Shown in pieces: positions 33,303 through 44,391 of a DNA stretch of 64,000 nucleotides. The stretch's first letter is position 1. Each line of letters starts with the position of its first letter. The position numbers were made by a program, and so were the translations under genes. The stretch lies in contig DATLRO010000112.1 of NCBI GenBank assembly GCA_035534615.1, forward strand, positions 1 to 64,000. The letters are read 5' to 3'. The stretch is from JAGWRA01 sp035534615. Its GTDB lineage: Bacteria; Acidobacteriota; Vicinamibacteria; Vicinamibacterales; CAVVIG01. The notes under the pieces were generated by a model that did no database searches, was not told the DNA's origin, and saw only the letters and a program-made list of their open reading frames with translations.

Positions 33303-34459
33303 CAGACGGCCTCGGTCGTCGTGTCGTCCAGCGGCACGACCTGGACGGCGGCATCGCGGACGGCGGACAGGAACCGATCGATGGTCGATCCGCGCCAGAA
33401 CAGCTCCCAGCGGGATCGGGCGCTCTGGCCGAAGATGACGTGGGTGATCCCCTCGCGCCGGGCGAAGGCGATGAGCCCCTCGGCCGGGCGGCCCGCCCGG
33501 ACCCGCACGACGGTCGCGCCGAGGCTTTCGGCGAGCTGGATGTTCTGGCGCAGCGCGTCCGAATCGGCGGGGGGGACCCGGCCGGGCCGTTCGGTGGGGG
33601 TCTCGACGTACACGGCATACCACCGCGCGCCGAGCCGGCCGGCGATGCGGGCGCCGGTGCGGATCACGCGCGGCGCGGCGACGTTCGAGCTCATGCACAC
33701 CATCACGCGCTCCGGCATCCAGGCCGGCTCGAGCCCTTCGCGCACCCGGTAGCTCGCCGCCTTCTCGCCGACTTCGTCCGCAACCGCCCGCAGCGCGAGC
33801 TCGCGCAGCGTCGACAGGTTGCCCTTGCGGAAGAAGTGCGTCAGCGCCTGCTCGATCTTGTCCGGGCGGTAGATCTTTCCTTCCCGCAGACGCTGCCGCA
33901 GTTCTTCCACGGTGACGTCCACGTTGATGATCTCGTCCGCGCGGTCGAGGAAGGTGTCGGGGACGGTCTCGCGTACCCGCACGCCGGTCACCCGCGCCAC
34001 GGCGTCGTTCAGCGTCTCCAGGTGCTGGATGTTGACGGCCGTCATCACGTGGATCCCGGCATCGAGCAGTTCCAGCACGTCCTGGTACCGCTTCTCGTGC
34101 GGGCTCCCCGGCGCGTTGGTGTGTGCCAGCTCATCGACGAGGCACACCGCGGGGCGGCGCGCCAGGATCGCGCTGACGTCCATCTCCTCGATCTGCACGC
34201 CTCGATAGTCGATCCGCCGCTTCGGCACGACCTCCAGATCGCCGACCTGGGCCTCGGTGTCCGGCCGCCCGTAGGTCTCGATGAGGCCGATGACGACGTC
34301 GAACCCGGCGCGCCGCACCTCGTGCGCCGCCTGCAGCATCCGGTAGGTCTTGCCGACCCCTGGCGCCGCCCCGATGTAGATGCGCAGGCGGGCCCGCTCA
34401 TGGCTCTTGAGCCGCGCGAGGAGCTGTTCGGCGCTGGGACGGGTGTCTTCCGGTGTCAT
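33302..34459 (-). CDS. kdpD: KdpD input half only (KdpD-N ATPase-like plus USP domain), no kinase
   Basis: 385 aa, against about 890 for full KdpD. It holds the conserved N-terminal KdpD domain with Walker A (YIGAAPGVGKTYRML, residues 28-42) and Walker B (VCLVDELAHTNAPG near 106-119), then a universal-stress-like domain (VMVCMSSNVAAPRVIRTG onward). It ends before the DUF4118 membrane domain and kinase. Those parts are encoded at 41684-43204 beyond kdpE, so KdpD is split. In some Gram-positive KdpD proteins the USP domain binds c-di-AMP; whether this one does is unknown. ATGA overlaps join it to kdpC upstream and the hypothetical downstream. Confidence 0.9.
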   Translation of the reverse strand: MTPEDTRPSAEQLLARLKSHERARLRIYIGAAPGVGKTYRMLQAAHEVRRAGFDVVIGLIETYGRPDTEAQVGDLEVVPKRRIDYRGVQIEEMDVSAILARRPAVCLVDELAHTNAPGSPHEKRYQDVLELLDAGIHVMTAVNIQHLETLNDAVARVTGVRVRETVPDTFLDRADEIINVDVTVEELRQRLREGKIYRPDKIEQALTHFFRKGNLSTLRELALRAVADEVGEKAASYRVREGLEPAWMPERVMVCMSSNVAAPRVIRTGARIAGRLGARWYAVYVETPTERPGRVPPADSDALRQNIQLAESLGATVVRVRAGRPAEGLIAFARREGITHVIFGQSARSRWELFWRGSTIDRFLSAVRDAAVQVVPLDDTTTEAV

Positions 34460-35046
34460 CGCGATCGCGGCACGGGGTACGCCCGGTCGAGGGCGAGATT
34501 CAGCAGCAGGACGTTCACCCGCGGCTCGCCGAGGAACCCGAGCTGGCGGCCTTCGATGTGTGCGTCCACGAGCCGGCGGATGTCCGCCTCGCTCACGCCC
34601 CGCGCGCGGGCGACGGCCGGCACCTGGAACAGCGCGGCGGCGGGTGAGATGTCGGGGTCGAGGCCGGAGGCCGACGAGGTGACCAGATCGACCGGCACTG
34701 GCGCCCCCGGGTTCTCCTTTCGGGCCGCCGCGACGCGCGCGCGAACGGCCTCGATGAGCGCTTTGTTCGTCGGGCCGAGGTTCGTGCCGCCCGACGCGGT
34801 CGGGTCGTACCCAACCGGGCCGGCCGCCGACGGCCGCGGGTGGAAATAGACCGGCGATGTGAACGGCTGGCCGATCAGGCGGGAGCCGATGAGGCGCCCG
34901 TTCCGCGTGATCAGGGATCCGTTCGCCTGCGCCGGGAACAGCACCTGCGCCAGCCCGGTGACGACGAGTGGATAGGCCAGGCCGAGGATGACGGTCGTCA
35001 CCAGGGTCACGCGGACGGCAACGGCGAGATTCCGGAGGAGATTCAT
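34456..35046 (-). CDS. kdpC: potassium-transporting ATPase subunit KdpC
   Basis: 196-aa single-span subunit that stabilises KdpFABC and raises ATP affinity. An N-terminal membrane helix (about 10-32) is followed by the conserved GSRLIGQPFTSPVYFHPRPS, SGGTNLGPTNKALIEAV and VPVDLVTSSASGLDPDIS. It ends with a LGFLGEPRVNVLLLNLAL segment. Its stop overlaps the KdpD start, and kdpB lies 31 bases upstream. Confidence 0.95.
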   Translation of the reverse strand: MNLLRNLAVAVRVTLVTTVILGLAYPLVVTGLAQVLFPAQANGSLITRNGRLIGSRLIGQPFTSPVYFHPRPSAAGPVGYDPTASGGTNLGPTNKALIEAVRARVAAARKENPGAPVPVDLVTSSASGLDPDISPAAALFQVPAVARARGVSEADIRRLVDAHIEGRQLGFLGEPRVNVLLLNLALDRAYPVPRSR

Positions 35047-35077
35047 GATCGGTTCTCTGGGCCCTGTCAGGCCATTG

Positions 35078-37116
<2,039 letters not shown>

Positions 37117-37117
<1 letters not shown>

Positions 37118-38895
37118 CAGAACACCTGACCTTTCAGCATCAGCAGGTGCTCGACGATCGGACCGAGGCTGAGGGCCGGGAAGAACGTCAGGGCACCGAC
37201 GATGAGCACCACGCTGACGAGCAGCGCCGCGAACAGCGGCGTCGTCACCGGGAACGTCCCGGGGGACGGCGGCACCCGCTTCTTGCGGCCGAGGCTGCCG
37301 GCGATGGCGAGCATCGGAATGATCATGAGGAACCGCCCGATCAGCATCGTCATGCCGAGGGCCAGGTTGTACCAGGGCGTGTTGGCGTTCAGGCCGGCGA
37401 ACGCCGAGCCGTTGTTGCCGGCGGTCGAGGTGAAGGCATAGAGGATCTCCGACAGGCCGTGCGGGCCGGCGTTGGCAAGGCTCGACGTGCCGAACGGCCA
37501 CAGCACCGAGATCGCCGCGAGCGTGAGGATGACCAGCGGGAAGATCAGGACGTACAACATCGCCATCTTGACGTCGTAGGCCTGGATCTTCTTGCCGAGA
37601 TACTCGGGCGTGCGGCCGACCATCAGCCCGGCGATGAATACCGAGAGAATGACGAAGATGAGCATGCCGTACAGGCCCGAGCCGACGCCGCCGAAGATCA
37701 CTTCGCCGAGCATGATATTGACGAGCGGCACCATGCCGCCGATCGGCGTGAAGGAGTCGTGCATGCTGTTGACCGCGCCGCAGCTCGCGTCGGTCGTGAC
37801 GGTGGCGAAGAGCGCGGAGTCGGCGATCCCGAACCGCACTTCCTTCCCCTCCATGTTGCCGCCCGGGCAGAGCGCGGTGACGTGCTGATCGGCGCCGGCC
37901 GCCGTGAGCAGCGGGTTGCCGTGCGCCTCCGCCCAGTACACCGTCGTCACGCCGGCCAGGAACAGGAAGGCCATGGCCGCCCAGACCGCCCAGCCGTGCG
38001 CCCGCGAGCCGGTCATGTCGCCGAGCGTCCAGGTGAGGCCGGACCCCAGCGCGAAGATCGCCAGCATCTCGAGATAGTTGGTGAGCGGCGTCGGGTTCTC
38101 GAACGGATCGGCGCTGTTGGCGTTGAAGAAGCCGCCGCCGTTCGTCCCCAGCTCCTTGATCGCTTCCTGCGACGCCACCGGGCCCTGGGCGATCACCTGG
38201 GTCCTGACGACCTGCGTCTGCGTCCGGCCCGCGCCGTCCGTCGTCGTGGCCGTCGCCGGATCGACCAGCGCCGCCGTGTCGTACGGCCGGAGGTTCTGGA
38301 TGACGCCCTGGGAGACCAGCGCGACGGCGAGCACGAGGCACGCCGGGAGCAGCACCCAGAGGATGCAGCGGACGAGGTCGACCCAGAAGTTGCCGAGCGC
38401 GTCCCGCTCGCGCTGGGCGATGCCGCGGATGAAGGCGATCGCAAGCACGATGCCGGTGGCGGCCGACGTGAAGTTGTGGTAGGCGAGGCCGGCCATCTGC
38501 GTCAGATAGCTCATCGTCGTCTCGCCGCTGTACGCCTGCCAGTTCGTATTCGTCGTGAACGACGCGGCGGTGTTGAAGGCGAGCTCCGGCGGCACTCCGG
38601 GCAGGTGCCGGGGGTTCCATGGCAGCCAGAACTGCAGCCGCTCGATGGCATACAGCAGGAGCATCGACACGAGGCTGAACAGGAGCATCGCCATCGCGTA
38701 CTCCGTCCAGCGCATCTCGTGCGTCTCGTCGACGCCGGTCGACCGGTAGATCAGCCGCTCGATCGGGCGCAGGGCCGGATCCAGCCAGGTTCGTTCCCGG
38801 CTGAACACGCGCGTCATGAACCGCCCGATCGGCGGCGTGATCAGCGCGACCAGGACCAGGTACAGTCCGATCTGCAGCCAGCCATTGGACGTCAT
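37117..38895 (-). CDS. kdpA: potassium-transporting ATPase channel-like subunit KdpA
   Basis: 592-aa K+-selective subunit related to K+ channels and Trk transporters, with about ten membrane helices. Pore-loop signatures include NTNWQAYSGE and GTNGGGFFNANSADPFENP, and the third repeat TAGNNGSAFAGLNANTPWYN. It is slightly longer than E. coli KdpA (557) because of a periplasmic loop containing two Cys. It starts one base after the kdpF stop and overlaps kdpB. Confidence 0.95.
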
Positions 38896-38896
38896 G

Positions 38897-38986
38897 TCAG
38901 AACTTCTCCGGTCTCAGGAGCGCGAAGACGAGATAGACGAGCAAGCCGGCCGATACGAGCAGGCCGACGATGTAATCGAGCGCCAT
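38897..38986 (-). CDS. kdpF: KdpF, 29-aa single-span subunit
   Basis: A 29-residue peptide (MALDYIVGLLVSAGLLVYLV, then FALLRPEKF) with one membrane helix and the characteristic LRPE(K/R)F C-terminus of KdpF. It is the small stabilising subunit of the KdpFABC pump. GAGGTGATCG precedes the ATG, and it ends one base before the kdpA start. It is too short for routine gene callers. Confidence 0.9.
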   Translation of the reverse strand: MALDYIVGLLVSAGLLVYLVFALLRPEKF

Positions 38987-38994
38987 CGATCACC

Positions 38995-39075
38995 TCACAA
39001 CCGGTCGCACGCCATGACGTACAGGCCGGCCACGACGAAGAACGCGATCGCGATGAGGATCATCAGCACGTCCAC
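38995..39075 (-). CDS. 26-aa membrane peptide upstream of kdpF
   Basis: A GTG-started peptide, MDVLMILIAIAFFVVAGLYV followed by MACDRL, preceded by a strong GGAGG five bases upstream. It is a single hydrophobic helix with a polar ACDRL end. I recall similar short peptides ending in (A/G)CDRL just upstream of kdpF or kdpA in other bacteria, but they are rarely annotated. The stop is eight bases before kdpF. The function is unknown; it may be an extra pump subunit or an assembly factor. Confidence 0.7.
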   Translation of the reverse strand: MDVLMILIAIAFFVVAGLYVMACDRL

Positions 39076-39084
39076 GGGGCCCTC

Positions 39085-40389
39085 CTACCAGGTGCCGGTC
39101 TTGTTGCCGATCCACCAGACCATGCCGAGCGTCAGCGTGCTCTGAGCCCGGTCGAGCACGCCGACCGTGCCGCTCAGGAAGAACGGCTCGTTCGACCAGT
39201 CACGCCGCCATTCCCCGATGATCATGACCCGGGAGTTCGGGGGCAGCCAGTCGACCGTCCCCGTCACTTCGTGGAGCCGCTGCGCGACGCCGCTGAACAG
39301 GCCGTCGCGGTCGTTCATGTATTCGGTCCGCACGGCCAGATGGAGGTCGGCGCGGGGGCGATACTGCGCGTACGCCGCGCCTCCCGACAGTGTCAGCGCC
39401 GGCGCGATCGGCGAGCGGACCGTGTAGTAGTCCGCTTCGCCGGCCAGCGTGAGACGGGACGTGGCGCTCCACGTGGCGTAGGTGTCGAAGATGTCGGTGC
39501 GCGCCTGGCTCGGGTTGCTGACCGGCGTGGTCGACAGCCCCGGCTGCGTCGGCAGCGACGGCAGCCCGGGGTTGAGCGCCGGCACGAGGTCCCGCCCCTC
39601 CTTCCCGGTGTAGTAGTTCAGGTTCCAGCTCAGCGTCTTCACCGGCGCGAGCGTGATGATGGCCGCCTGGGACTTGAACCCGTTGAAGTCCTCGGTCTGC
39701 TGCGCGCCGTTGACCAGCCAGTACGTCAGCGTGATCCGGTCGTTCGGCGAATACGACGTGCGGAACCCCATGTGGTAAAACGGGAGGAAATTGAAGAAGT
39801 ACGAGCGGGAGTAGTTGAACTGGTCCTTGGTGTAGTTGCCTTCGAGGCCGAGGGCGCTGGCGAACTTGCCGAAGTCGACCTGCAGCCCCTTCCCGAGCGG
39901 GAAAATATAGGTCCCGTACACCTGGAACAGGTTCCGGTAGATCTGCGGCCGGGGCTCGTTGGCGGCGCTCCCCTGAAGGGTGTCGGTCGCCTGGCCATAC
40001 ATCAGATCGAGTCGGATGCCCGCGCGACGGCCATGCGCGACGTCCGGCGCATGGTCGATGACGATGCCGACCTGGTTCAGGCTGAAGCTGTTGCTCGTCA
40101 CGTCGTACGCGCGCAGCAGGTTGACGCGTCCGATCGGATTGTCGGCGTTGTACTCGTAATAGCCGTCGAGATCGAGGCCGAACTTGGTGCCAGCCAGAAA
40201 GGCGTCCAGCGCGGACGTTGTGCCCTGGCTGCTCGTCCCCTGGGACGGATCGGCAACGCTGACGTTGCTCCCGGAGGCGGCAGTCGGCTCCGGGGCCTGC
40301 GCGCGAACAGCGGTTGGGACGGCCGCCAGCCAGCAGGCCGCCAGGCAGCCGCCGAGAATGGCCGGTCGACGAGTCATCCAGTGTCTCAT
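39085..40389 (-). CDS. outer-membrane beta-barrel porin in the kdp operon
   Basis: 434-aa secreted beta-barrel protein. Signal peptide: residues 1-30, ending AVRAQ. A short low-complexity Ser/Thr/Gly linker precedes FGLDLDGYYEYNADNPIGR and alternating aromatic strands (NYTKDQFNYSRSYFFNFLPF, YWLVNGAQQTEDFNGF), with a terminal strand at GMVWWIGNKTGTW. It resembles the BBP2-type porins often found with kdp genes in Gram-negative soil bacteria. The likely role is to let K+ or small solutes cross the outer membrane to the pump. Its ATG overlaps the upstream gene's stop; the 26-aa peptide follows nine bases after its own stop. Confidence 0.8.
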   Translation of the reverse strand: MRHWMTRRPAILGGCLAACWLAAVPTAVRAQAPEPTAASGSNVSVADPSQGTSSQGTTSALDAFLAGTKFGLDLDGYYEYNADNPIGRVNLLRAYDVTSNSFSLNQVGIVIDHAPDVAHGRRAGIRLDLMYGQATDTLQGSAANEPRPQIYRNLFQVYGTYIFPLGKGLQVDFGKFASALGLEGNYTKDQFNYSRSYFFNFLPFYHMGFRTSYSPNDRITLTYWLVNGAQQTEDFNGFKSQAAIITLAPVKTLSWNLNYYTGKEGRDLVPALNPGLPSLPTQPGLSTTPVSNPSQARTDIFDTYATWSATSRLTLAGEADYYTVRSPIAPALTLSGGAAYAQYRPRADLHLAVRTEYMNDRDGLFSGVAQRLHEVTGTVDWLPPNSRVMIIGEWRRDWSNEPFFLSGTVGVLDRAQSTLTLGMVWWIGNKTGTW

Positions 40390-40916
40390 ATGGTGTGATC
40401 TTCCCCGCTTTCGGTATCCGCCCGGACGTCCGCGAAGACGACGCGATGCCCGTGCTTCGCCAGCCGCCGCGCCAGCCGCTGGGCGCGCGTCGGCCACCAC
40501 CGCCGCCGCGCCCCGCCGAGCACCACGGTCGCGTCGCCGGCGCCCAGCAGCTGCGCGATGTCGTCCGGCCGCCGGCAGATGCACACGTGCACGGAGACCG
40601 TGACGCCGGCCTCGTGCGCGAGCGCCCGATAGTCCTCGACGGTATCGGCCATGGATGTCGGGCTCATGGCCGCGCGGGGCACGAACAGGACAGCCCGCGT
40701 GTGTCCGGCGTGGCGCGCGGCCAGCAGCGCCGCCCGCGTGCCGTCAGGCGTGGTCGACAGCACGGCGACCGGCGGATTCGTGCGGGCCGCCCGATCGACC
40801 GGCGGCGCGCCGGCGCCGGCGGCGACGGACGGATCGCGCGGGGTCGGCGCCGGCACCTCGGCCGCAAGGTGCCTGTGTGCGTCGCCCGGATGGGGCGTGT
40901 GCGACATGCTCTCCAT
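40386..40916 (-). CDS. universal-stress-like protein, first gene of the kdp operon
   Basis: 176-aa soluble protein. After a disordered His/Pro-rich stretch of about 45 residues, the sequence VAVLSTTPDGTRAALLAARH and later ADTVEDYRALAHEAGVTVSV and GAGDATVVLGGARRRWW follow the alternating beta/alpha pattern of USP or nucleotide-binding folds. The C-terminal half resembles the USP part of the KdpD input protein in layout. The classical G-2x-G-9x-G(S/T) ATP motif is not clear, so nucleotide binding is uncertain. The stop overlaps the porin start as ATGA. It is the promoter-proximal gene of the kdp operon. Confidence 0.55.
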   Translation of the reverse strand: MESMSHTPHPGDAHRHLAAEVPAPTPRDPSVAAGAGAPPVDRAARTNPPVAVLSTTPDGTRAALLAARHAGHTRAVLFVPRAAMSPTSMADTVEDYRALAHEAGVTVSVHVCICRRPDDIAQLLGAGDATVVLGGARRRWWPTRAQRLARRLAKHGHRVVFADVRADTESGEDHTI

Positions 40917-40943
40917 ATCCCAGGCACCAGCGTAATGAACCGC

Positions 40944-40974
40944 GCCTAAAAACGGACGAAAGGCCGCCTAAAAA
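40944..40974 (-). promoter_or_regulatory. tandem TTTTTAGGC repeats, candidate KdpE operator
   Basis: Two exact copies of GCCTAAAAA (40944-40952 and 40966-40974) lie 22 bases apart in the 63-base gap between kdpE and the kdp operon. They read TTTTTAGGC toward the operon. Two helical turns of spacing and AT-rich half sites resemble response-regulator dimer sites. The position is upstream of the first operon gene, where KdpE should act. Confidence 0.5.
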
Positions 40975-40979
40975 GGTGC

Positions 40980-41687
40980 TTAAGGCACGGATTCACCGGT
41001 CACGAAGCGGTAACCGACCCAGGGTTCGCTGACGATGAGGCGCGGGCGGGAGGGATCCGGCTCGACCTTCTTCCGCAGCTGGCCCACGAGCACCCAGAGA
41101 TGCTCGGGCTGGTCGACGGCATTGGCGCCCCAGATGGCCTTGAGCAGCGTGTGGTGGGTGAGCACACGATCGGGATGCTGGACGAGGAACGCGAGCAGCT
41201 CGAATTCCTTCGGCGTGAGGCGGATCTCCTGCTGATCGCGCAGCACGCGCCGACGGTCGAAGTCGATGGTCAGCCCGCCCCGCCTGATCTGGCCGGATGA
41301 CTGCGGCGGCTCCTGCGCCAGCCGCCGCAGCGCCACGCGCAGCCTGGCGAGCAGCTCTTCCGGCCCGAACGGCTTGGTGACGTAGTCGTCGGCCCCCTGG
41401 TCGAGCGCCGCCACCTTGTCGGCCTCATGGCCGCGCGCCGACAGCACGATGATCGGGGCCGGCGACTGCTGCCGGAACCGGCGGCACAGCTCGATGCCGT
41501 CGAGGTCGGGGAGACCGAGGTCGAGAATGATGAGGTGCGGCGGCGTGGCCGCGAACGCGTCGAGCGCAGCCGCGGCCGTCCCGGCGACCGTCACGTCGTA
41601 GCCGCGCGACCGCAGCAGGGGCTCCAGCGTCCGCTGAAGCGCCGGCTCGTCGTCCACGAGGAGGACGCGCGTCGCCGGCGTCGTCAT
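40980..41687 (-). CDS. kdpE: KdpE response regulator
   Basis: 235-aa OmpR/PhoB-type response regulator. The receiver domain has the acidic pair (VDDEP, residues 11-15), phospho-acceptor Asp56 (LIILDLGLPDLDG) and Lys105 (YVTKPFG). The C-terminal winged helix contains LTPKEFELLAFLVQHPDRVL, HHTLLKAIWG and PWVGYRF. It is the partner of the kinase just upstream, whose stop overlaps its start as ATGA. It presumably activates the kdp operon that begins 63 bases downstream on the same strand. Confidence 0.93.
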   Translation of the reverse strand: MTTPATRVLLVDDEPALQRTLEPLLRSRGYDVTVAGTAAAALDAFAATPPHLIILDLGLPDLDGIELCRRFRQQSPAPIIVLSARGHEADKVAALDQGADDYVTKPFGPEELLARLRVALRRLAQEPPQSSGQIRRGGLTIDFDRRRVLRDQQEIRLTPKEFELLAFLVQHPDRVLTHHTLLKAIWGANAVDQPEHLWVLVGQLRKKVEPDPSRPRLIVSEPWVGYRFVTGESVP

Positions 41688-43204
41688 GCGTCGATCGCCT
41701 CCGGGGCACGGCGCGTGCCGGCAGGAACGGCGATGCAGAACCGCGCGCCGCCGTCGGCGCAGTTCTCGGCCCAGATCTGGCCCTGTTCGACCGCCAGGAG
41801 CCGGCGGGCGATCGTCAGGCCCAGGCCCGTGCCGCCCGGATGGGTCCGCCCGTTGGCGCCACGGTAGAACCCGTCGAACAGATGCGGCAGCTCGGCGGGC
41901 GAGATGCCGCGACCGTGATCGCGGACTTCCAGCCGGAGGCCCTCGCCCGCGAGCGCGGCGTCCACCTCGATGGGGGCGTCGGCCGGCGAATACTGCGCGG
42001 CGTTTTCGAGCACGTGGGCGAGGGCGGTGGCCGTCAGGCGGGGATCCACGTCCACCAGACCGTCCGCGGCCCTGACGTGGAGCGTGCGCCCCTTCAGCAG
42101 CGACTCCGCCTGCGAGCGCGCGGCCTCGACGATCTGATCCGGCGCCACCCATTCGCGGGCGGCGTTCACGCTGTCGGCGTCGAGCCGGGCCATGTCGAGA
42201 ACGTTCTGGAACAGGCGCTGCAGCCGCTGCACTTCGCTGAGGACGATCGTCCCCTGCTCGATGCGCTCGGCCTCCGACAGCGATCGGTCCTGCATGTTGG
42301 TGGCGGCGACGCGGATGGCGGTGAGCGGCGTCCGCAGGTCGTGCGCGAGCGAGGCGAGCAGCGCCGACTTCAGATCGCCCGTGCGGCGCGAGAGCTCCGC
42401 CGCCTCGCGCTCCCTGAGGAACTGCGCCCGTTCGATCGCGATCGCCACCAGGCCGCCGATGGCGTCGACGGCGCCCGGCTCGAGCTCGCGTCCCGCGGCC
42501 GCGAGGACGCCGATGGCGCGTGGACCGAGCCGGATCGGCACGAGCAGCAGGGGGCCGTCCGGCCCCTCGACCCGGCGGTGGCCGCCGTAGGCGCGCTGCC
42601 GGGCATCGAATTCCAGCGTCCGGGTGGCGTTCTCCAGAACCTCGGCGAGCAGCGCCGGATCGAGCGGCCATCTGGCCCGCGGCGCCGCCGCGGTGGTCCA
42701 GCCGTTCGCGGACGGGAGGCAGATGGCGACTTCGTCGAGCGAGAACCGGCGCGCCACGAAGCCGGCGATCGCGCCGAGGGTGTCCCGCGTATCGCCGGTG
42801 GACAGGACGTCGCGGCTCAGATCGAACAGCCGGGCCAGCTCGTCACGGCGGGCGAACGCCTCCGAGGCGCGGGCGCGCGCGGCGTACGAGAGATTGCTGG
42901 CCACGAGGGCGACCGCAAGAAAGGCGAGCAGGGCGATCCAGTTCTGCGGGTCGGCGATCGTGAAGGTGCCGACCGGGGGCAGGAAGAAGAAGTTGAACAG
43001 CAGCATCGCCACGACCGACGCGATCACGGCGCTGCGCAGCCGGGCCCGCGCCGCCAGGACGAGTACGACCAGCAGGAACGCCAGCGCGACCGTCGTGACG
43101 TTGGTGACGTGGAGGCCGTAGGCGAACACGACCGTCAGGCCGGCCAGGACGGCGAGTGCGATCGACATCGGCTGGAGATCGGCCGCCCAGCGGCGCACGG
43201 TCAT
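41684..43204 (-). CDS. KdpD kinase half: DUF4118 membrane domain, GAF and histidine kinase
   Basis: 506-aa sensor kinase equal to the C-terminal half of KdpD. Four closely spaced membrane helices (about 12-105, the DUF4118 domain, including FNFFFLPPVGTFTI) are followed by a GAF-like region, the HisKA domain with phospho-His288 (LASLAHDLRTPLTAIR), and HATPase boxes (HVLENAAQYSP, DHGRGISPAELPHLFDGFY, GGTGLGLTIARRL). The KdpD-N and USP input domains are absent and encoded separately at 33302-34459. With kdpE it forms a two-gene operon upstream of the structural genes. Confidence 0.92.
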   Translation of the reverse strand: MTVRRWAADLQPMSIALAVLAGLTVVFAYGLHVTNVTTVALAFLLVVLVLAARARLRSAVIASVVAMLLFNFFFLPPVGTFTIADPQNWIALLAFLAVALVASNLSYAARARASEAFARRDELARLFDLSRDVLSTGDTRDTLGAIAGFVARRFSLDEVAICLPSANGWTTAAAPRARWPLDPALLAEVLENATRTLEFDARQRAYGGHRRVEGPDGPLLLVPIRLGPRAIGVLAAAGRELEPGAVDAIGGLVAIAIERAQFLREREAAELSRRTGDLKSALLASLAHDLRTPLTAIRVAATNMQDRSLSEAERIEQGTIVLSEVQRLQRLFQNVLDMARLDADSVNAAREWVAPDQIVEAARSQAESLLKGRTLHVRAADGLVDVDPRLTATALAHVLENAAQYSPADAPIEVDAALAGEGLRLEVRDHGRGISPAELPHLFDGFYRGANGRTHPGGTGLGLTIARRLLAVEQGQIWAENCADGGARFCIAVPAGTRRAPEAIDA

Positions 43205-43306
43205 GGCCGTAGTCTACACGGGGTGGACGGGGAGCGGCGTGCAGCCCCGCGCAGGCTCCCGGCCCGATCGATCCGGAGGGGAGCCCGGCTCGCGGGGCGC
43301 CGCCCG

Positions 43307-43978
43307 TCAGGCCGGTGTGGCCGGCAGCAGATGCCGCACGAACCAGTCGCGCGCGAGGGCGGCCACCGTGTCGAGGGCGCCCGGCTCCTCGAACAGGTGC
43401 GTGGCGCCCGGCACGACGCGGATCTGACTCAGCCGGCCGAGGTGCGTCAGGGCGGCTTCGTTCAGCGCCAGGACCTCGACGTCGCGCTCGCCGACGATGA
43501 GCAGCGTCGGCGCCCGCACGATATCGAGCGCGTCACCGGCCAGGTCGGGCCGGCCGCCGCGCGAGACGATCGCCTTGACCAGGCCCGGGCGCCGGGACGC
43601 CGCCACCAGCGCCGCGGCGGCACCCGTGCTCGCGCCGAAATAGCCGAGCGCCATCCCGCGCAGTTCGTGCTCCTCGCGCGCCCAGTCGGTCACGCCGGCG
43701 AGCCGCCGCGCGAGCAGATCGATGTCGAACCGGAGGTGGCCGGTCCGCGCGTCGATCGCTTCTTCCTCTTCGGTCAGCAGATCGAACAGCAGCGTCCCCA
43801 GCCCGGCCTGGACGAGCACGTTGGCGACGTACTGGTTGCGCGGACTGTGACGGCTGCTGCCGCTGCCGTGCGCGAAGACCACCAGCGCCGTCGTGTGTTC
43901 GGCCAGCCGGAGGTCGCCGACGAGCTCGACACCGCCGGTTTCGATGGTCACCTGGCTTCTCGTGGCCGTCGGCATCAC
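43307..43978 (-). CDS. alpha/beta hydrolase, dienelactone-hydrolase-like
   Basis: 223-aa alpha/beta hydrolase. Oxyanion region VVFAHGSGSSRHSPRNQYVA; nucleophile Ser in GYFGASTGAAAALVA; acid in LLIVGERDVEV; His in GATHLFEEPGALD near the C-terminus. There is no signal peptide. Proteins of this type are often encoded beside or fused to a phosphoribosyltransferase, and one lies 1.6 kb away (45625-46281). The substrate is unknown. It ends a leftward pair with the DUF5335 gene, 20 bases apart. Confidence 0.85.
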   Translation of the reverse strand: MMPTATRSQVTIETGGVELVGDLRLAEHTTALVVFAHGSGSSRHSPRNQYVANVLVQAGLGTLLFDLLTEEEEAIDARTGHLRFDIDLLARRLAGVTDWAREEHELRGMALGYFGASTGAAAALVAASRRPGLVKAIVSRGGRPDLAGDALDIVRAPTLLIVGERDVEVLALNEAALTHLGRLSQIRVVPGATHLFEEPGALDTVAALARDWFVRHLLPATPA

Positions 43979-43998
43979 ATCCTCCTGTTTCCCGTCGG

Positions 43999-44391
43999 CT
44001 ACTCGCGGGATCCGGCCCGCACGACTCCGTCCACCGTCTCGGGACGCGACGGCGATCGGAACCGAAGAATCGTCGTCGTGCCGTCGGCGGCGGTCACCTG
44101 CAGCGCGACCTTCACGCCCGACTCGGTCTCTTCGACCGCGAGGCCGGTCGCATGCACGATGGTGTGCGTCAGGCGCCCGTCCGTCACGCGGCCGGCAACG
44201 ATCCCGATCGTCGCGTCGCGGGTCGAGACCGTGTCGGCCGAAATCCCCTCGAGCGGCAGGTTGTCGATCTCGGGCTGCGCGCCGATCTCCGGACTGTCGA
44301 CTTCCATGCTCACGAGCCAGCCGTCATATTGCCGGCTGAAGCTGTCCAGATACTGCCGCCACTGGCTCAGAGGAATCACCTGGCTCTTCAT
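43999..44391 (-). CDS. DUF5335-family protein
   Basis: 130-aa protein beginning MKSQVIPLSQWRQYLDSFSR, with a conserved WLVSMEV segment, LPLEGISADTVSTRD, and a VEETESGVKVALQVTAADGT strand pair. This matches my recollection of DUF5335, a small family found in stress-type gene clusters near phosphoribosyltransferases and hydrolases. The function is unknown. GGAAGG is upstream of the chosen ATG; an in-frame extension to 44664 has no coding character. Confidence 0.6.
   Translation of the reverse strand: MKSQVIPLSQWRQYLDSFSRQYDGWLVSMEVDSPEIGAQPEIDNLPLEGISADTVSTRDATIGIVAGRVTDGRLTHTIVHATGLAVEETESGVKVALQVTAADGTTTILRFRSPSRPETVDGVVRAGSRE

Noticed and set aside
33302..34459. Possible truncation of KdpD by frameshift.
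   Set aside because: The stop overlaps the next gene as ATGA and the missing half exists intact beside kdpE, so a natural split is better.
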